Below the pieces are notes generated by a model. It worked only from the letters and a program-made list of their open reading frames with translations, had not been told where the DNA came from and ran no database searches. The position numbers were made by a program, and so were the translations under genes. Shown in pieces: positions 1-9,769 of a DNA stretch of 64,000 bases. The stretch lies in contig NZ_CP046976.1 of the NCBI RefSeq assembly GCF_030408415.1, positions 1,612,001-1,676,000 on the forward strand. The letters are read 5' to 3'. The stretch is from Corynebacterium appendicis CIP 107643 (GTDB taxonomy: Bacteria > Actinomycetota > Actinomycetes > Mycobacteriales > Mycobacteriaceae). Every line of letters begins with the position of its first letter. Position 1 is the first letter of the stretch.

Positions 1-411
1 GCTTTCGACGAAGGGAAACTCGCCGGAATCGCGTACGGGTTCAAGGGATCTGAGCGGCGATGGTGGGATCAGCAGCTCCGCCGCGGGCTGGTGAATAGCC
101 ACGCCATGACCCCGAAAATGATCGACATCGTGGAAAATTACTTCGAGTTGGCGGAGATTCACGTCGCGCCCCGGCTCCAGGGCCACGGCATCGGCAGAGT
201 TTTGATCCAGCGACTGCTGGAGCGGGCGCCGCAGCCTTATGTCTTGCTGTCCACCCCCGAGGTCCCCAAAGAGAGCAACGCCGCGTTCGGGCTGTACCGC
301 TCACTCGGTTTCGGGGATGTGCTCCGCAGTTTCCAATACACCGGCGATCCACGGCCCTTCGCCGTGCTCGGCCGGACATTGCCGCTGGAAAATACGTCCC
401 CGGTAGAGTGA
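1..411 (+). CDS. GNAT-family N-acetyltransferase, 5' truncated
   Basis: The frame is open from base 1 to the TGA at 409-411, so only the C-terminal 136 residues are visible; a GTG at 91 is internal and is probably not the start. The piece contains the acetyl-CoA-binding motif of GNAT enzymes (RLQGHGIGRVLI, the R/QxxGxG/A loop) followed by NAAFGLYRSLGF, the usual C-terminal motif B region. GNAT enzymes move an acetyl group from acetyl-CoA to an amine; the substrate cannot be told. It lies 43 bases upstream of idsA on the same strand, and the AGAAGGAG before idsA suggests separate translation initiation, possibly on one transcript. Confidence 0.85.
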   Translation, partial: AFDEGKLAGIAYGFKGSERRWWDQQLRRGLVNSHAMTPKMIDIVENYFELAEIHVAPRLQGHGIGRVLIQRLLERAPQPYVLLSTPEVPKESNAAFGLYRSLGFGDVLRSFQYTGDPRPFAVLGRTLPLENTSPVE

Positions 412-454
412 GCGGTAATCGTCCCCACCCTGCGGTTAGAAGGAGTCACCACCT

Positions 455-1549
455 TTGAGCGAGCGCACACCTCACCTTGCGGTAGCAGACATCCCGGCGG
501 CGGTGGAACGGGAACTAGAAGTGTTCTTCCAGGAAAACGCCGCAAAGATCAACCAGATCGGCGCTCCAGTCGCTGAGGCAGTGGGCCATTTGCGCGACTT
601 CGTTCTCGGCGGCGGAAAGCGTATCCGCCCCACATACGGCTGGGTCGGCTATGCCGCGACCGCAGGGAAGAATTGCGCCGAATCCCCCAATGCAGTGCTG
701 CGAGCGGTGAGCGCGCTCGAATTGATCCAAGCGTGTGCGCTCATCCACGACGACATTATCGACGCTTCCGACACCCGGCGCGGTAAACCGACCGTCCACC
801 GCGCGATCTCAGCCGAACATGCAAACCGCAGCTGGCACGGGGATTCCGACACGTACGGCGAAAACGTTGCGATTCTCATCGGCGACCTCGCGCTGGCGTG
901 GGGCGACGATATGTGGCGTTACTCCGGGGTGAGCGACGAGGCGCTGAAGCGCGCGGCTGAACCGTGGCGCGGCATGCGCGCGGAAGTGATCGGCGGGCAG
1001 ATTCTCGACATCGCGCTGGAAGCGTCCGGCAGTGAGAGTGTGGAGCTGGCCGATTCGGTGAACCGGTACAAAACTGCCGCGTACACCGTCGAGCGCCCGC
1101 TTCATCTAGGAGCGGCACTGGCAGGAGCAGGCGAAGAGACTATTGCGGCTCTCCGCGGATACGGACGCGACATCGGAATCGCATTCCAGCTTCGCGACGA
1201 TCTCTTGGGAGTCTTCGGCGACCCGGCAATCACCGGCAAGCCAGCAGGCGACGATCTGCGCGAAGGCAAGAGGACTGTGCTCTATGCCTTGGCGCTGCGG
1301 GCAGCCGACGACTCCGACCCGGCTGCAGCAAAGAAGCTCCGCACCGGAATCGGAACTGCAACCGACGCTGACGATATCGCCGAGCTCGCCCGCATCATCG
1401 AGACGACCGGCGCAGTGGACGTGACGGAAGACCGGATCACCCGGCTCACCGAGTCCGGCCTCAAGCATCTTGAAAGCGCGGACTTTACCGCCGATGCCGT
1501 TGAAACACTCACCGCGTTGGCTATCAAGTCCACGGCACGGCGTAAATAG
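455..1549 (+). CDS. idsA: Polyprenyl diphosphate synthase (geranylgeranyl diphosphate synthase type)
   Basis: 364 residues, trans-isoprenyl diphosphate synthase family. The first aspartate-rich motif DDIID is at residues 99-103 and the second, DDLLG, at about 248-252; GGGKRIRP near residue 52 binds the diphosphate of isopentenyl diphosphate. Such enzymes condense isopentenyl diphosphate with an allylic diphosphate to give C15-C20 or longer chains, feeding decaprenyl phosphate, menaquinone and carotenoids. The start is TTG at 455, chosen because AGAAGGAG lies about ten bases before it and no better in-frame start exists. Only five bases separate it from mptA, so the two are probably co-transcribed, linking lipid-carrier supply to lipomannan synthesis. 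Product chain length cannot be read from the sequence. Confidence 0.93.
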   Translation: MSERTPHLAVADIPAAVERELEVFFQENAAKINQIGAPVAEAVGHLRDFVLGGGKRIRPTYGWVGYAATAGKNCAESPNAVLRAVSALELIQACALIHDDIIDASDTRRGKPTVHRAISAEHANRSWHGDSDTYGENVAILIGDLALAWGDDMWRYSGVSDEALKRAAEPWRGMRAEVIGGQILDIALEASGSESVELADSVNRYKTAAYTVERPLHLGAALAGAGEETIAALRGYGRDIGIAFQLRDDLLGVFGDPAITGKPAGDDLREGKRTVLYALALRAADDSDPAAAKKLRTGIGTATDADDIAELARIIETTGAVDVTEDRITRLTESGLKHLESADFTADAVETLTALAIKSTARRK

Positions 1550-1554
1550 AGACG

Positions 1555-3039
1555 TTGACCGAAATGACCGCACGACTTTCCCCGACAGCCGCCTGGTGGC
1601 TGGGTACCGCTGGCGCTGCCTTGATGATGGTCGGTTCCTTCGGTGCCGGCGCGACGCGCAACCGCGGTGGCGTACTCGACGCATTTGGCATCAGTTTTCT
1701 GTCGTACGGCCACGGCCGGGGTTTGCTCAACATCGCGCTCACCGCGGGTCTCGTCCTGCTCGTCGTCGGCTGGGTCGCCGCCGGACGGTTTGTCCTGGCC
1801 GACCGCACCGAGCCCGGCGTGCGCGACCGCTTCGAATTCGCCAAAGCATCGCTGTGGTCCGCCACTGCCCCACTGTTGCTCGCCGCGCCGCTGATGTCGC
1901 GCGATGTGTACTCCTACCTCATGCAGGGCGCGATGGTGCGTGACGGATTCGATCCGTATTCGGAAGGTGCCGCCATCAACCCCGGCCCGTACTTGCTGGA
2001 GGTTTCGCACGACTGGCGTAACACCACGACCCCCTATGGGCCGTTGCACCTGTGGATCGGCAACGGAGTGACGAGCTTCGTCGGCGACAACGTCATGGCG
2101 GGCATCATCTGTTACAAGTTCATTTCACTCGCCGGCTTCGCCACTATCGCTTGGGCGGTTCCCCGCATTGCGCGTCGCCTCGGCGGCGATCCGGCACTTG
2201 CACTGTGGTTGGGCGTGGCTAATCCGGTGATGCTGGTCCACATGGTCGGCGGCATGCACAACGAGTCAGTAATGGTCGGCTTGGTCAGCCTGGGCCTGGT
2301 CGCCTGTCTGTCGCGCCGTTTCCTGCTGGGCACCGTGCTCATCGGTGTGGCCGTCTCCCTCAAGGCGACCGCGGCTGTGACGCTGCCGTTCGTCGTGTGG
2401 ATGGCCCTTCACTGCTACGCGCCTGAAGGCACCCGCCTCACCCGCCGCGTGGGCGTGTTCATGGCGGCTGGCTTCGCCGTCGTGAGCGCGTCGGTGGCCA
2501 CCGTCGCGGCAGTAACGCTCGCATCCGGCACGTCGTGGGGCTGGCTGGCGGAAATCTCCGGCAACTCCAAGGTGGTCAATCCGCTTTCTGGTGCGACGCT
2601 TGCGGCCGAGGCAATCACGCCATTCCTGCAGCTTTTCGACGAAGAATTCCCCTACAACACCGTTCTCGGTGTGACGCGAACCATCGGTTCAGTGCTGATG
2701 CTGGCGGGGCTCGTGGCCGTGTGGTGGCTTTTCCGCCAGAACGAGCGCCGCAACGTCATGGGCATGGCGCTGGCCTACATGGTCGCCTTCGTGTTCAATG
2801 CGGTGACCCTGCCGTGGTACTTCGCATCGTCGGTGTCCGTGGCAGGCACATTCACCCCGGCGCGATGGCTCACACGCCTGACCGTCGGGTTGTCGGTGAT
2901 CGTCGCGCTGGCGTTCAGCGGCAGTGGAAACCACCACTTTTACAACGTGGCGTGGATGCTTCCTGCGCTCATCGCCGGCTGGTGCGCGGCGGCGTATGTT
3001 CTGCCGAGGTCTAAAACGCCATCGCCTGCGCGCGCCTGA
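1555..3039 (+). CDS. mptA: Alpha-(1->6)-mannopyranosyltransferase (lipomannan backbone), polytopic GT-C
   Basis: 494 residues with about a dozen hydrophobic segments, typical of the GT-C mannosyltransferases that use polyprenyl-phosphate-mannose on the outer face of the membrane. The first extracellular loop carries the acidic SRDVYSY motif near residue 120, matching the catalytic loop region of MptA/MptB proteins. MptA elongates the alpha-1,6 mannan core of lipomannan and lipoarabinomannan. Start is TTG at 1555, five bases after idsA, although ATG at 1564 is also possible. The 3' end overlaps the convergent Rv2175c-type gene by 29 bases (3011-3039). MptA rather than MptB is assigned mainly from the idsA-mptA-pknL context. 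Confidence 0.88.
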   Translation: MTEMTARLSPTAAWWLGTAGAALMMVGSFGAGATRNRGGVLDAFGISFLSYGHGRGLLNIALTAGLVLLVVGWVAAGRFVLADRTEPGVRDRFEFAKASLWSATAPLLLAAPLMSRDVYSYLMQGAMVRDGFDPYSEGAAINPGPYLLEVSHDWRNTTTPYGPLHLWIGNGVTSFVGDNVMAGIICYKFISLAGFATIAWAVPRIARRLGGDPALALWLGVANPVMLVHMVGGMHNESVMVGLVSLGLVACLSRRFLLGTVLIGVAVSLKATAAVTLPFVVWMALHCYAPEGTRLTRRVGVFMAAGFAVVSASVATVAAVTLASGTSWGWLAEISGNSKVVNPLSGATLAAEAITPFLQLFDEEFPYNTVLGVTRTIGSVLMLAGLVAVWWLFRQNERRNVMGMALAYMVAFVFNAVTLPWYFASSVSVAGTFTPARWLTRLTVGLSVIVALAFSGSGNHHFYNVAWMLPALIAGWCAAAYVLPRSKTPSPARA

Positions 3040-3394
3040 TCACTTCGCGGGCGCCGTGCCCGTGCAGGGCGTCGATCGGGCGGCCCGGCAAGCTGTCGTC
3101 CTCAGTGAACAGGTAGGCCAGGATCTCGTCCTGGTTGAAGCCTCCGTCGAGCAGGACTGTGATGGCGCCGGCGATGAACTTGGACAGCTCGTTGCCATCC
3201 TCGAGCATGACCTCGGGGATGACCCTTGCTCCGTCTTTCTGGTACGACACGAGCTTGCCGGCGTTGACGTAATCGTGGACCTTGGTCACGGGCACGCCGA
3301 GACGCTCCGCCACCTCGGGGAAAGGCAGCAGCGTTTCACCGCTCAGCAGGGCGTCGAGGTCGTGTGCGTTGGGGTCATGCTCTGTAGAACTCAC
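3011..3394 (-). CDS. Rv2175c-family DNA-binding protein, partner of PknL
   Basis: 127 residues. The first half (LPFPEVAERLGVPVTKVHDYVNAGKL) is a helix-turn-helix of the excisionase/MerR type; the C-terminal half matches the C-terminal domain of mycobacterial Rv2175c, a DNA-binding protein phosphorylated by PknL. The much longer open frame running to 4561 on this strand is antisense to pknL and is not coding. I chose GTG at 3394 because TAAGGT lies exactly seven bases upstream, fitting leaderless transcription (AAGGTGG could also serve as a ribosome site). It is divergent from pknL with 66 bases between, and its tail overlaps mptA. Regulatory targets are unknown. Confidence 0.85.
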   Translation of the reverse strand: MSSTEHDPNAHDLDALLSGETLLPFPEVAERLGVPVTKVHDYVNAGKLVSYQKDGARVIPEVMLEDGNELSKFIAGAITVLLDGGFNQDEILAYLFTEDDSLPGRPIDALHGHGAREVIRRAQAMAF

Positions 3395-3401
3395 GCACAC
3401 C

Positions 3402-3407
3402 ACCTTA
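3402..3407 (-). promoter_or_regulatory. Leaderless -10 box for the Rv2175c-type gene
   Basis: TAAGGT on the minus strand, seven bases before GTG 3394. The same bases could act as a Shine-Dalgarno, so the assignment is less certain than for the other leaderless sites. Confidence 0.45.
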
Positions 3408-3460
3408 CGCACCGCATGCCATCTACCGGTTGAGGTGGCGCGTGCACCATACTGGGTGGC

Positions 3461-4771
3461 ATGACTCACCTCGCAGCCGGCGATGTGCTGGAAGGCCGGT
3501 ACATCATCGACCGTCCCATTGCGCGCGGCGGCATGTCCACTGTGTACCGCTGCCTCGACGACCGTCTCGGCCGCGAGGTGGCCGCGAAGGTGATGGACGA
3601 GCGCTACCTCGACGACGAGGTCTTCCTCGACCGGTTCGCGCGCGAAGCCCGGGCAATGGCGCAGCTGAGCCACCCGAATTTGGTGAATGTCTACGATTTC
3701 GGAGCCGACGGCGAGGATGTCTTCCTCATCATGGAGCTGATCACGGGAGGCACGCTGCGGGAGCTGCTCGCCGAGCGCGGGCCGATGCCGCCGCATGCCG
3801 CCGCCGCTGTCATGCGCGCCATGCTCACGGGGCTGTCCGTGGCGCACCGCCGCGGTCTCGTCCACCGGGACATCAAACCGGACAACATCCTCATTAACGG
3901 CGACAGCGCAGTTAAGCTCGCTGATTTCGGTCTCGTGCGGGCGGCGAGCGATGCGCAACATTCCACGGACCAGATCGTGGGCACGGTCGCCTACCTCTCC
4001 CCCGAGCAAGTCGACGGCACGGAGATCACCCAGGCCTCCGACGTGTATTCCGCTGGCATCGTCCTTTTCGAGCTCCTCACCGGAACAGTCCCCTTCGACG
4101 GGGACACGTCCCTCGGCCACGCGATGGCGCGCCTGCGGTTGGATGTCCCTGCGCCGTCGTCGCGGATGCAAGGCGTGCCGATGCTTTTCGACGAGCTCGT
4201 CGCCACCGCCACCGCCCGCGATCCCCGCGAACGCTTCGCCAACGCACAAGAGTTTCTCGACGCCCTCGATGACGTGGCCGCTGAACTGGAACTGCCGAAG
4301 TTCACTGTCCCTGTGCCCACGCAATCTGCCGCGAACCGTGCCGCGGCGATCCCCACGAGTGTGACGCAGCTCGAAACCCCGGAACCGGAACCCGAACCGG
4401 CGCCTGTGCCCGAACCAGAACCAGAGCCCGGTCTCTTCGGCCGGCGCGACCCCTACGGGTACCGGGATCGTGACGAGCCGCAGGAACCGTACGGCGCAGC
4501 GCTCCCGCCGGCGGCTCCGGCACCGGTTCCCGCACCGTACGAACCTCATGTGCCGCCGCACGAGCGCATGGACGGACAGCTGGATGGCCGAGAACGTCAG
4601 CGTGAGCGCGAGGCGGAGCAGCCGCCGGTGGAGACGAACCGTTCGGCGGCGGCCATGGTCGTGGCTCTCCTACTCATAACAGCAGCCACCGCAGCAGTCG
4701 CTGTCGGTGGCTGGTGGTTCGGCTCCGGAGCCTACGGGGAGATCCCCGAGGTCCTCCGGATGGCTGAGTAG
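3461..4771 (+). CDS. pknL: Serine/threonine protein kinase PknL
   Basis: 436 residues. The N-terminal 270 residues are a complete Hanks kinase domain: glycine loop ARGGMSTVYR at 21-30, catalytic lysine K43, HRDIKPDN with H135-R136-D137, DFG at 155-157 and the APE equivalent SPEQ near 180. A proline/glutamate-rich low-complexity linker (about 300-385) leads to one transmembrane segment near residues 400-424 and a very short outer tail, with no PASTA repeats. It would act at the inner membrane face. In mycobacteria PknL phosphorylates Rv2175c, whose homologue is divergently encoded next door. CATACT seven bases before the ATG is a possible, imperfect leaderless -10. Confidence 0.95.
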   Translation: MTHLAAGDVLEGRYIIDRPIARGGMSTVYRCLDDRLGREVAAKVMDERYLDDEVFLDRFAREARAMAQLSHPNLVNVYDFGADGEDVFLIMELITGGTLRELLAERGPMPPHAAAAVMRAMLTGLSVAHRRGLVHRDIKPDNILINGDSAVKLADFGLVRAASDAQHSTDQIVGTVAYLSPEQVDGTEITQASDVYSAGIVLFELLTGTVPFDGDTSLGHAMARLRLDVPAPSSRMQGVPMLFDELVATATARDPRERFANAQEFLDALDDVAAELELPKFTVPVPTQSAANRAAAIPTSVTQLETPEPEPEPAPVPEPEPEPGLFGRRDPYGYRDRDEPQEPYGAALPPAAPAPVPAPYEPHVPPHERMDGQLDGRERQREREAEQPPVETNRSAAAMVVALLLITAATAAVAVGGWWFGSGAYGEIPEVLRMAE

Positions 4772-4790
4772 AGCGGGGACACCCCCGCTT
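4772..4790. terminator. Short hairpin between convergent pknL and aroG
   Basis: AGCGGGG-acac-CCCCGCT forms a GC-rich stem directly after the pknL stop, followed by TTTC on the plus strand. It sits in the 29-base gap between two convergent genes. The T tract is short. Confidence 0.5.
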
Positions 4791-4800
4791 TCAGACTCTG

Positions 4801-6192
<1,392 letters not shown>

Positions 6193-6249
6193 TTAACTTC
6201 TAGCACGTTTGGTGCGCCGTACCTAGCGAAAGTGGGAAATGAGCTTGGC

Positions 6250-6768
6250 TTATTCTCCCCGCGAGCTCGCGTGGCCACGACGATCGAGGGGCAGCGAGCG
6301 CGCGCAGATCTTGAATTTAAGGAGATTATGGCGCGCGTCGACAAGCGCGTCATGGTTGCCGTTGGGTGCGGGAGGAAGCGTCGGGCGGCCCGCCATATCC
6401 CAGTACTGGCGCAGCTCGCGGGTGTAGCGCGGCATCTCCTTCGGGAATTTGGCCATATCGCCCCACAGCTGCGCCAGGACGACATGATCGTACGCGCCCA
6501 CCCACGCCCACAATTCGGGCTTGGAATCGGCGGCGGTGAGGAACGCGAAGACCTCGTCGCGGATCTTCTGTTTCGGCTTCCACTCGGGACGCTGCGGGTT
6601 GGGCAGCTTCTCCAGGACGTTTTCGCGCACCCAAGGATTCGCGCGCGAGGCATCGAAATCGGTGGACACGGCGTAGTATTCGCGTCCGTCCTCGGCGACG
6701 ATGCCGATGGAGATCAGCTCGATTGTCGTGCCGTCCTCGATGAACTCGGTGTCGTAGAAGTACCTCAC
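6250..6768 (-). CDS. Rv2179c-type 3'-5' exoribonuclease (DEDDh)
   Basis: 172 residues. The opening residues RYFYDTEF carry the DxE pair (D6, E8) of DEDD exonucleases; a C-terminal HDALVDARHNL holds the HxxxxD motif typical of the DEDDh branch. It matches the Rv2179c family of small RNase T-like 3'-5' exoribonucleases. Start ATG 6768 overlaps the stop of the upstream acyltransferase gene by four bases, so the two are translationally coupled. The RNA substrate is not predictable. The 60 bases to aroG contain no clear terminator, so aroG may be read from the same transcript. Confidence 0.88.
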   Translation of the reverse strand: MRYFYDTEFIEDGTTIELISIGIVAEDGREYYAVSTDFDASRANPWVRENVLEKLPNPQRPEWKPKQKIRDEVFAFLTAADSKPELWAWVGAYDHVVLAQLWGDMAKFPKEMPRYTRELRQYWDMAGRPTLPPAPNGNHDALVDARHNLLKFKICARSLPLDRRGHASSRGE

Positions 6769-7517
6769 TGCATGTTCTGCCAGTCAGGCTCCGTGCCCTC
6801 CGGGTATCCGTTGCCGGCCTCGAGCGACTTCTTCACGTCACCGGCGTACGCGTCGACGTATTCGTAGCCGGACAGCTCGACGAGGCGCTCCATGAAGAAG
6901 TCGGTGAACGGGCGCCATACTGCGGAATCGTTCGGCTCGTACCCGTTATCGCGCGCCCACTGGTGCGGGTCGACGGGCTCGCCGATCTTCACGCGCACCT
7001 TTGCCGGGCGCGGAATCCAAGAGCCGATCGGGTTCGCGTTGCGGGTGCCGATCATGGCGACGGGAATGCACGGCACTCCGGACTCCATGGCTACGCGCGC
7101 CATACCGGTCTTGCCCTTGTAGATTCGGCCGTCCGGGGAGCGGGTGCCCTCCGGGTAGATGCAGAACAGGTCGCCTTTGTCGAAGACGTCCTGGGCGACC
7201 TCGAGCAGGTGCGCGCCGGCATCCTTCGCCTGACGGTCGATGGGCACCTGGCCCACAGAGGTGAAGAAGAATTTCTGGATGCGACCGACCACGCCCGGCG
7301 CAGTGAAGTACTCCTGCTTCGCCGGATGCACGAGCTGGCGCGGGCACACGAGCGGGAAGTAGAAGGAATCCATCACTGCCTGGTGGTTGGACACCATGAG
7401 TGCGGGGGCGCCTTCCGGCGGGATGTGCTCGAGCCCTTCAGTTTCGGGGCGGTTCCAGATCCGCAGCCACGGCCCGATCAGGATGTACTTGAAAAACTTG
7501 TACCACTTGTTGTTCAT
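6765..7517 (-). CDS. plsC: 1-acyl-sn-glycerol-3-phosphate acyltransferase (PlsC family)
   Basis: 250 residues with the acyltransferase signature NHQAVMD at 44-50 (H45 and D50 form the catalytic HX4D pair) and YPEGTRSPDG at about 121-130 for phosphate binding. Family members transfer an acyl chain to lysophosphatidate to make phosphatidate for membrane phospholipids, acting at the cytoplasmic membrane. It matches Rv2182c of mycobacteria in position and sequence type. Start ATG 7517 lies eight bases after the glk stop, so it is in an operon glk-plsC-exoribonuclease. The acyl specificity is not visible, and some family members act on other acceptors such as phosphatidylinositol mannosides. Confidence 0.9.
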   Translation of the reverse strand: MNNKWYKFFKYILIGPWLRIWNRPETEGLEHIPPEGAPALMVSNHQAVMDSFYFPLVCPRQLVHPAKQEYFTAPGVVGRIQKFFFTSVGQVPIDRQAKDAGAHLLEVAQDVFDKGDLFCIYPEGTRSPDGRIYKGKTGMARVAMESGVPCIPVAMIGTRNANPIGSWIPRPAKVRVKIGEPVDPHQWARDNGYEPNDSAVWRPFTDFFMERLVELSGYEYVDAYAGDVKKSLEAGNGYPEGTEPDWQNMQ

Positions 7518-7525
7518 GTTTCCTT

Positions 7526-8515
7526 CTAAACCATGTTTCGGGCCAAATCAGCAACGCCAATCATACCTGCCTGCGCGCCGAGCTCAGCGGTTTCGAGACG
7601 CGGAGTGGGACGGAAGCCGGATCCGACGACACCGGAGTTCATGCCCGTGCGGGCAGTATCCATGAACAGGTCCGCGTCCTGGCTCACTCCCCCGCCGAGC
7701 ACGATGAGCTCCGGGTCTAAAACATCACACACAATCGACAGGCCCTGCCCGAGCCACTGCGCGAAATGGTCCATGGTGGCCAGCGCGAGCGCGTCGCCGG
7801 AACGTGCGGCGGCGACGACATCGTTGCCCGACGCACGCTTATCGACGACGCGCCGGTACAGCCCGCACCCGTCGAACCCGCCGCGTTCTGCGATCTCTAC
7901 AGCAGTATCCACGAGCGCTGTGCCGGAAGCGTAGCGCTCGAGGCAGCCCCGTTTGCCGCAGGAGCAGGCGCGCCCGCCGGGCACGACGGTCAAATGCCCG
8001 AATTCGGGCGCTGTGCCGAACGAGCCGCGGTAAATCTCCCCGTGGTGCATGAGCGTGGCGCCGATGCCTGTGCCCACGGCGAAAAGCACCCATGTGTCGG
8101 CATCTTTCGCGGCACCGAAGCGGTATTCGCCCCACGCCGCCGAATTAGCGTCGTGTTCCAAGCGCACAGGCAACTCGAGCTCTTCCTGCAGGATATCGCG
8201 CACAGGAGCGTTGTCTTTCCAGGGCAGGTGTGGCGCGAAGCGGACGACTTCGCAGGCCGGGTCCAAAAAGCCTGCGGCCGCGACGCCGACGGCGCTGACG
8301 GAATGCTTGCGGCGGAGTTGCTCCACCAGCTCCACGATGGCGTGGACGAGGCTGTCCTCGTCTTCCGGCGTGTGGGTGGACACCGTGTCCAGCACCGTGC
8401 CCGACGCATCGACTACTCCTGCGCGGGTGTTCGTGCCGCCAATGTCGAATCCGATGGTGAGCGGAACAGCGCTCGGGTCGCTTTCAGCGGTTTCGGCGCG
8501 GTTGTGCGTAGGCAT
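7526..8515 (-). CDS. glk: ROK-family glucokinase
   Basis: 329 residues. The N-terminal phosphate loop is DIGGTNTRAGVV at about 24-35; the middle carries the ROK zinc motif (CSCGKRGCLE, cysteines plus the preceding GH of EFGH) and a catalytic EHDANSAAWGE aspartate. ROK glucokinases phosphorylate glucose in the cytosol using ATP; some actinobacterial members also use polyphosphate, but the signature cannot separate these safely. Start is ATG 8515, with TAGAAT eight bases upstream suggesting a leaderless transcript. The extra N-terminal stretch of about 18 residues before the first strand is longer than in many homologues. Confidence 0.92.
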   Translation of the reverse strand: MPTHNRAETAESDPSAVPLTIGFDIGGTNTRAGVVDASGTVLDTVSTHTPEDEDSLVHAIVELVEQLRRKHSVSAVGVAAAGFLDPACEVVRFAPHLPWKDNAPVRDILQEELELPVRLEHDANSAAWGEYRFGAAKDADTWVLFAVGTGIGATLMHHGEIYRGSFGTAPEFGHLTVVPGGRACSCGKRGCLERYASGTALVDTAVEIAERGGFDGCGLYRRVVDKRASGNDVVAAARSGDALALATMDHFAQWLGQGLSIVCDVLDPELIVLGGGVSQDADLFMDTARTGMNSGVVGSGFRPTPRLETAELGAQAGMIGVADLARNMV

Positions 8516-8523
8516 GAGTCAAT

Positions 8524-8529
8524 ATTCTA
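8524..8529 (-). promoter_or_regulatory. Leaderless -10 box for glk
   Basis: TAGAAT on the minus strand with eight bases to ATG 8515; no Shine-Dalgarno lies between. Confidence 0.55.
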
Positions 8530-8611
8530 GCCCCGGCAGTTCGGGTCCTATATTTCCTCTGCTATTCCGTCTGCGTATAACCCGATACTCGCTGTGTCTC
8601 TCGTCTCTCCT

Positions 8612-9763
8612 TTACACAGCTCCCGGGGGCTCAAGGAGATCCGCGAGGCGCTGCCCCAGCACGTTCCAGGAGAAGTGCTCTCCCACGAACGCGCGTCCGG
8701 CTTCGCCCATTGCGGCGCGCCGCTGCAGGTCCCTCAAAAGCTCGATCACTGCTGCGGCGATCTCGTCTGTGTCGTTGCCGTCGGCGACGATCCCGGAAGC
8801 ATCCGTCACCGTCTCAGGCGCGCCGCCGGAATTACCGGCGATGACGGGCACACCGCACGCCTGGGCCTCGAGGTAGACGATGCCTAGGCCCTCGACGTCG
8901 AGACCTCCTCCCCTCGTGCGGGCCGGCATGGCCATGATGTCTGCGGCGGCGACGACATCGCGCATCTGCTCCCGCGGCAGGCGGCCGAGAAAGTGCACGT
9001 CGCTGGCGACCCCGTGCAGGTGCGCCAGTTTCCGCAGTTTCGGCTCGTAGTTTCCCTCCCCCACGACAACGAGAGAAGCGCCAGGAACGGCGGCCTGCAC
9101 ACGCGGCCAGCATTCGATCAACCGGTCCTGCCCTTTCCGCGGCACGAGGCGCGAGGCCACCACGACGAGTGGGCCGGCCCCGAGTCCGTGCCTGCTGCGC
9201 GCGGCGGCCCGCTGCTCAGGAGCAGCTGGACGGAAGAAGTCGGTGTCCACTCCAGACGGCAGGGGGACGAAGTCTGCCCTGTCCCCGAACGCAGAATGAA
9301 ATCGGCGCAGCGTGTATTCGGAGATATAGGTGACTGCGTCGGCGGCATTGCCGATGCGGCGCAGCACCTGGCGTGCGCCCGGCACCATCGACCAGCCGAC
9401 CTCATGGCCGTGGGTGGTGGCGACGATCTTCTTCGCTCCCGCTTTCCGCGCCGCTGGCGCCATCACGGCCAATGGCGCGGCCGCACCGAACCAGACGGTG
9501 GTGATGCCGTGCTGGGCAATCAGCTCGTGCATGCGGCGCACCGTCGCCGGAGTCGGAAGCATCACCGAAGCGGGCCAGCGGTGGACGGTGTAGCTCAACG
9601 TGGCGTCGTAAAGCGATGCTTCCTGCTCGTCTTGCGTGGAGGCGAAGACGACGAGCGACCCGCTGCCGCGTAGCCGGACGAATTCTTCCGCAAAATCCCG
9701 CAGATACGACTGAATCCCGCCGACGGTGGGCGGGAAATCATTCGTGACGAGGAGTGTGGTCAT
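8612..9763 (-). CDS. pimB': GDP-mannose-dependent alpha-(1->6)-phosphatidylinositol monomannoside mannosyltransferase
   Basis: 383 residues, GT4 glycosyltransferase of the GT-B fold. The N-terminal domain begins TNDFPPTVGGIQSYL, the glycine-rich acceptor loop. The C-terminal domain has SRLVPRKGQDRLIE and the nucleotide-sugar EX7E region EGLGIVYLEAQACGVPV. It matches the PimB'/Rv2188c group, which adds the second mannose to Ac1PIM1 at the inner leaflet of the membrane and so starts PIM, lipomannan and lipoarabinomannan synthesis together with MptA in this window. Six bases separate it from the upstream NlpC/P60 gene, and AGAGGGG supports the ATG at 9763. Confidence 0.92.
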   Translation of the reverse strand: MTTLLVTNDFPPTVGGIQSYLRDFAEEFVRLRGSGSLVVFASTQDEQEASLYDATLSYTVHRWPASVMLPTPATVRRMHELIAQHGITTVWFGAAAPLAVMAPAARKAGAKKIVATTHGHEVGWSMVPGARQVLRRIGNAADAVTYISEYTLRRFHSAFGDRADFVPLPSGVDTDFFRPAAPEQRAAARSRHGLGAGPLVVVASRLVPRKGQDRLIECWPRVQAAVPGASLVVVGEGNYEPKLRKLAHLHGVASDVHFLGRLPREQMRDVVAAADIMAMPARTRGGGLDVEGLGIVYLEAQACGVPVIAGNSGGAPETVTDASGIVADGNDTDEIAAAVIELLRDLQRRAAMGEAGRAFVGEHFSWNVLGQRLADLLEPPGAV

Positions 9764-9769
9764 GCCCCT

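Noticed and set aside
3011..4561. A 516-residue minus-strand frame extending the Rv2175c-type gene
   Set aside because: The upstream part is antisense to pknL and consists of arginine- and glycine-rich shadow sequence; the real gene starts at 3394.
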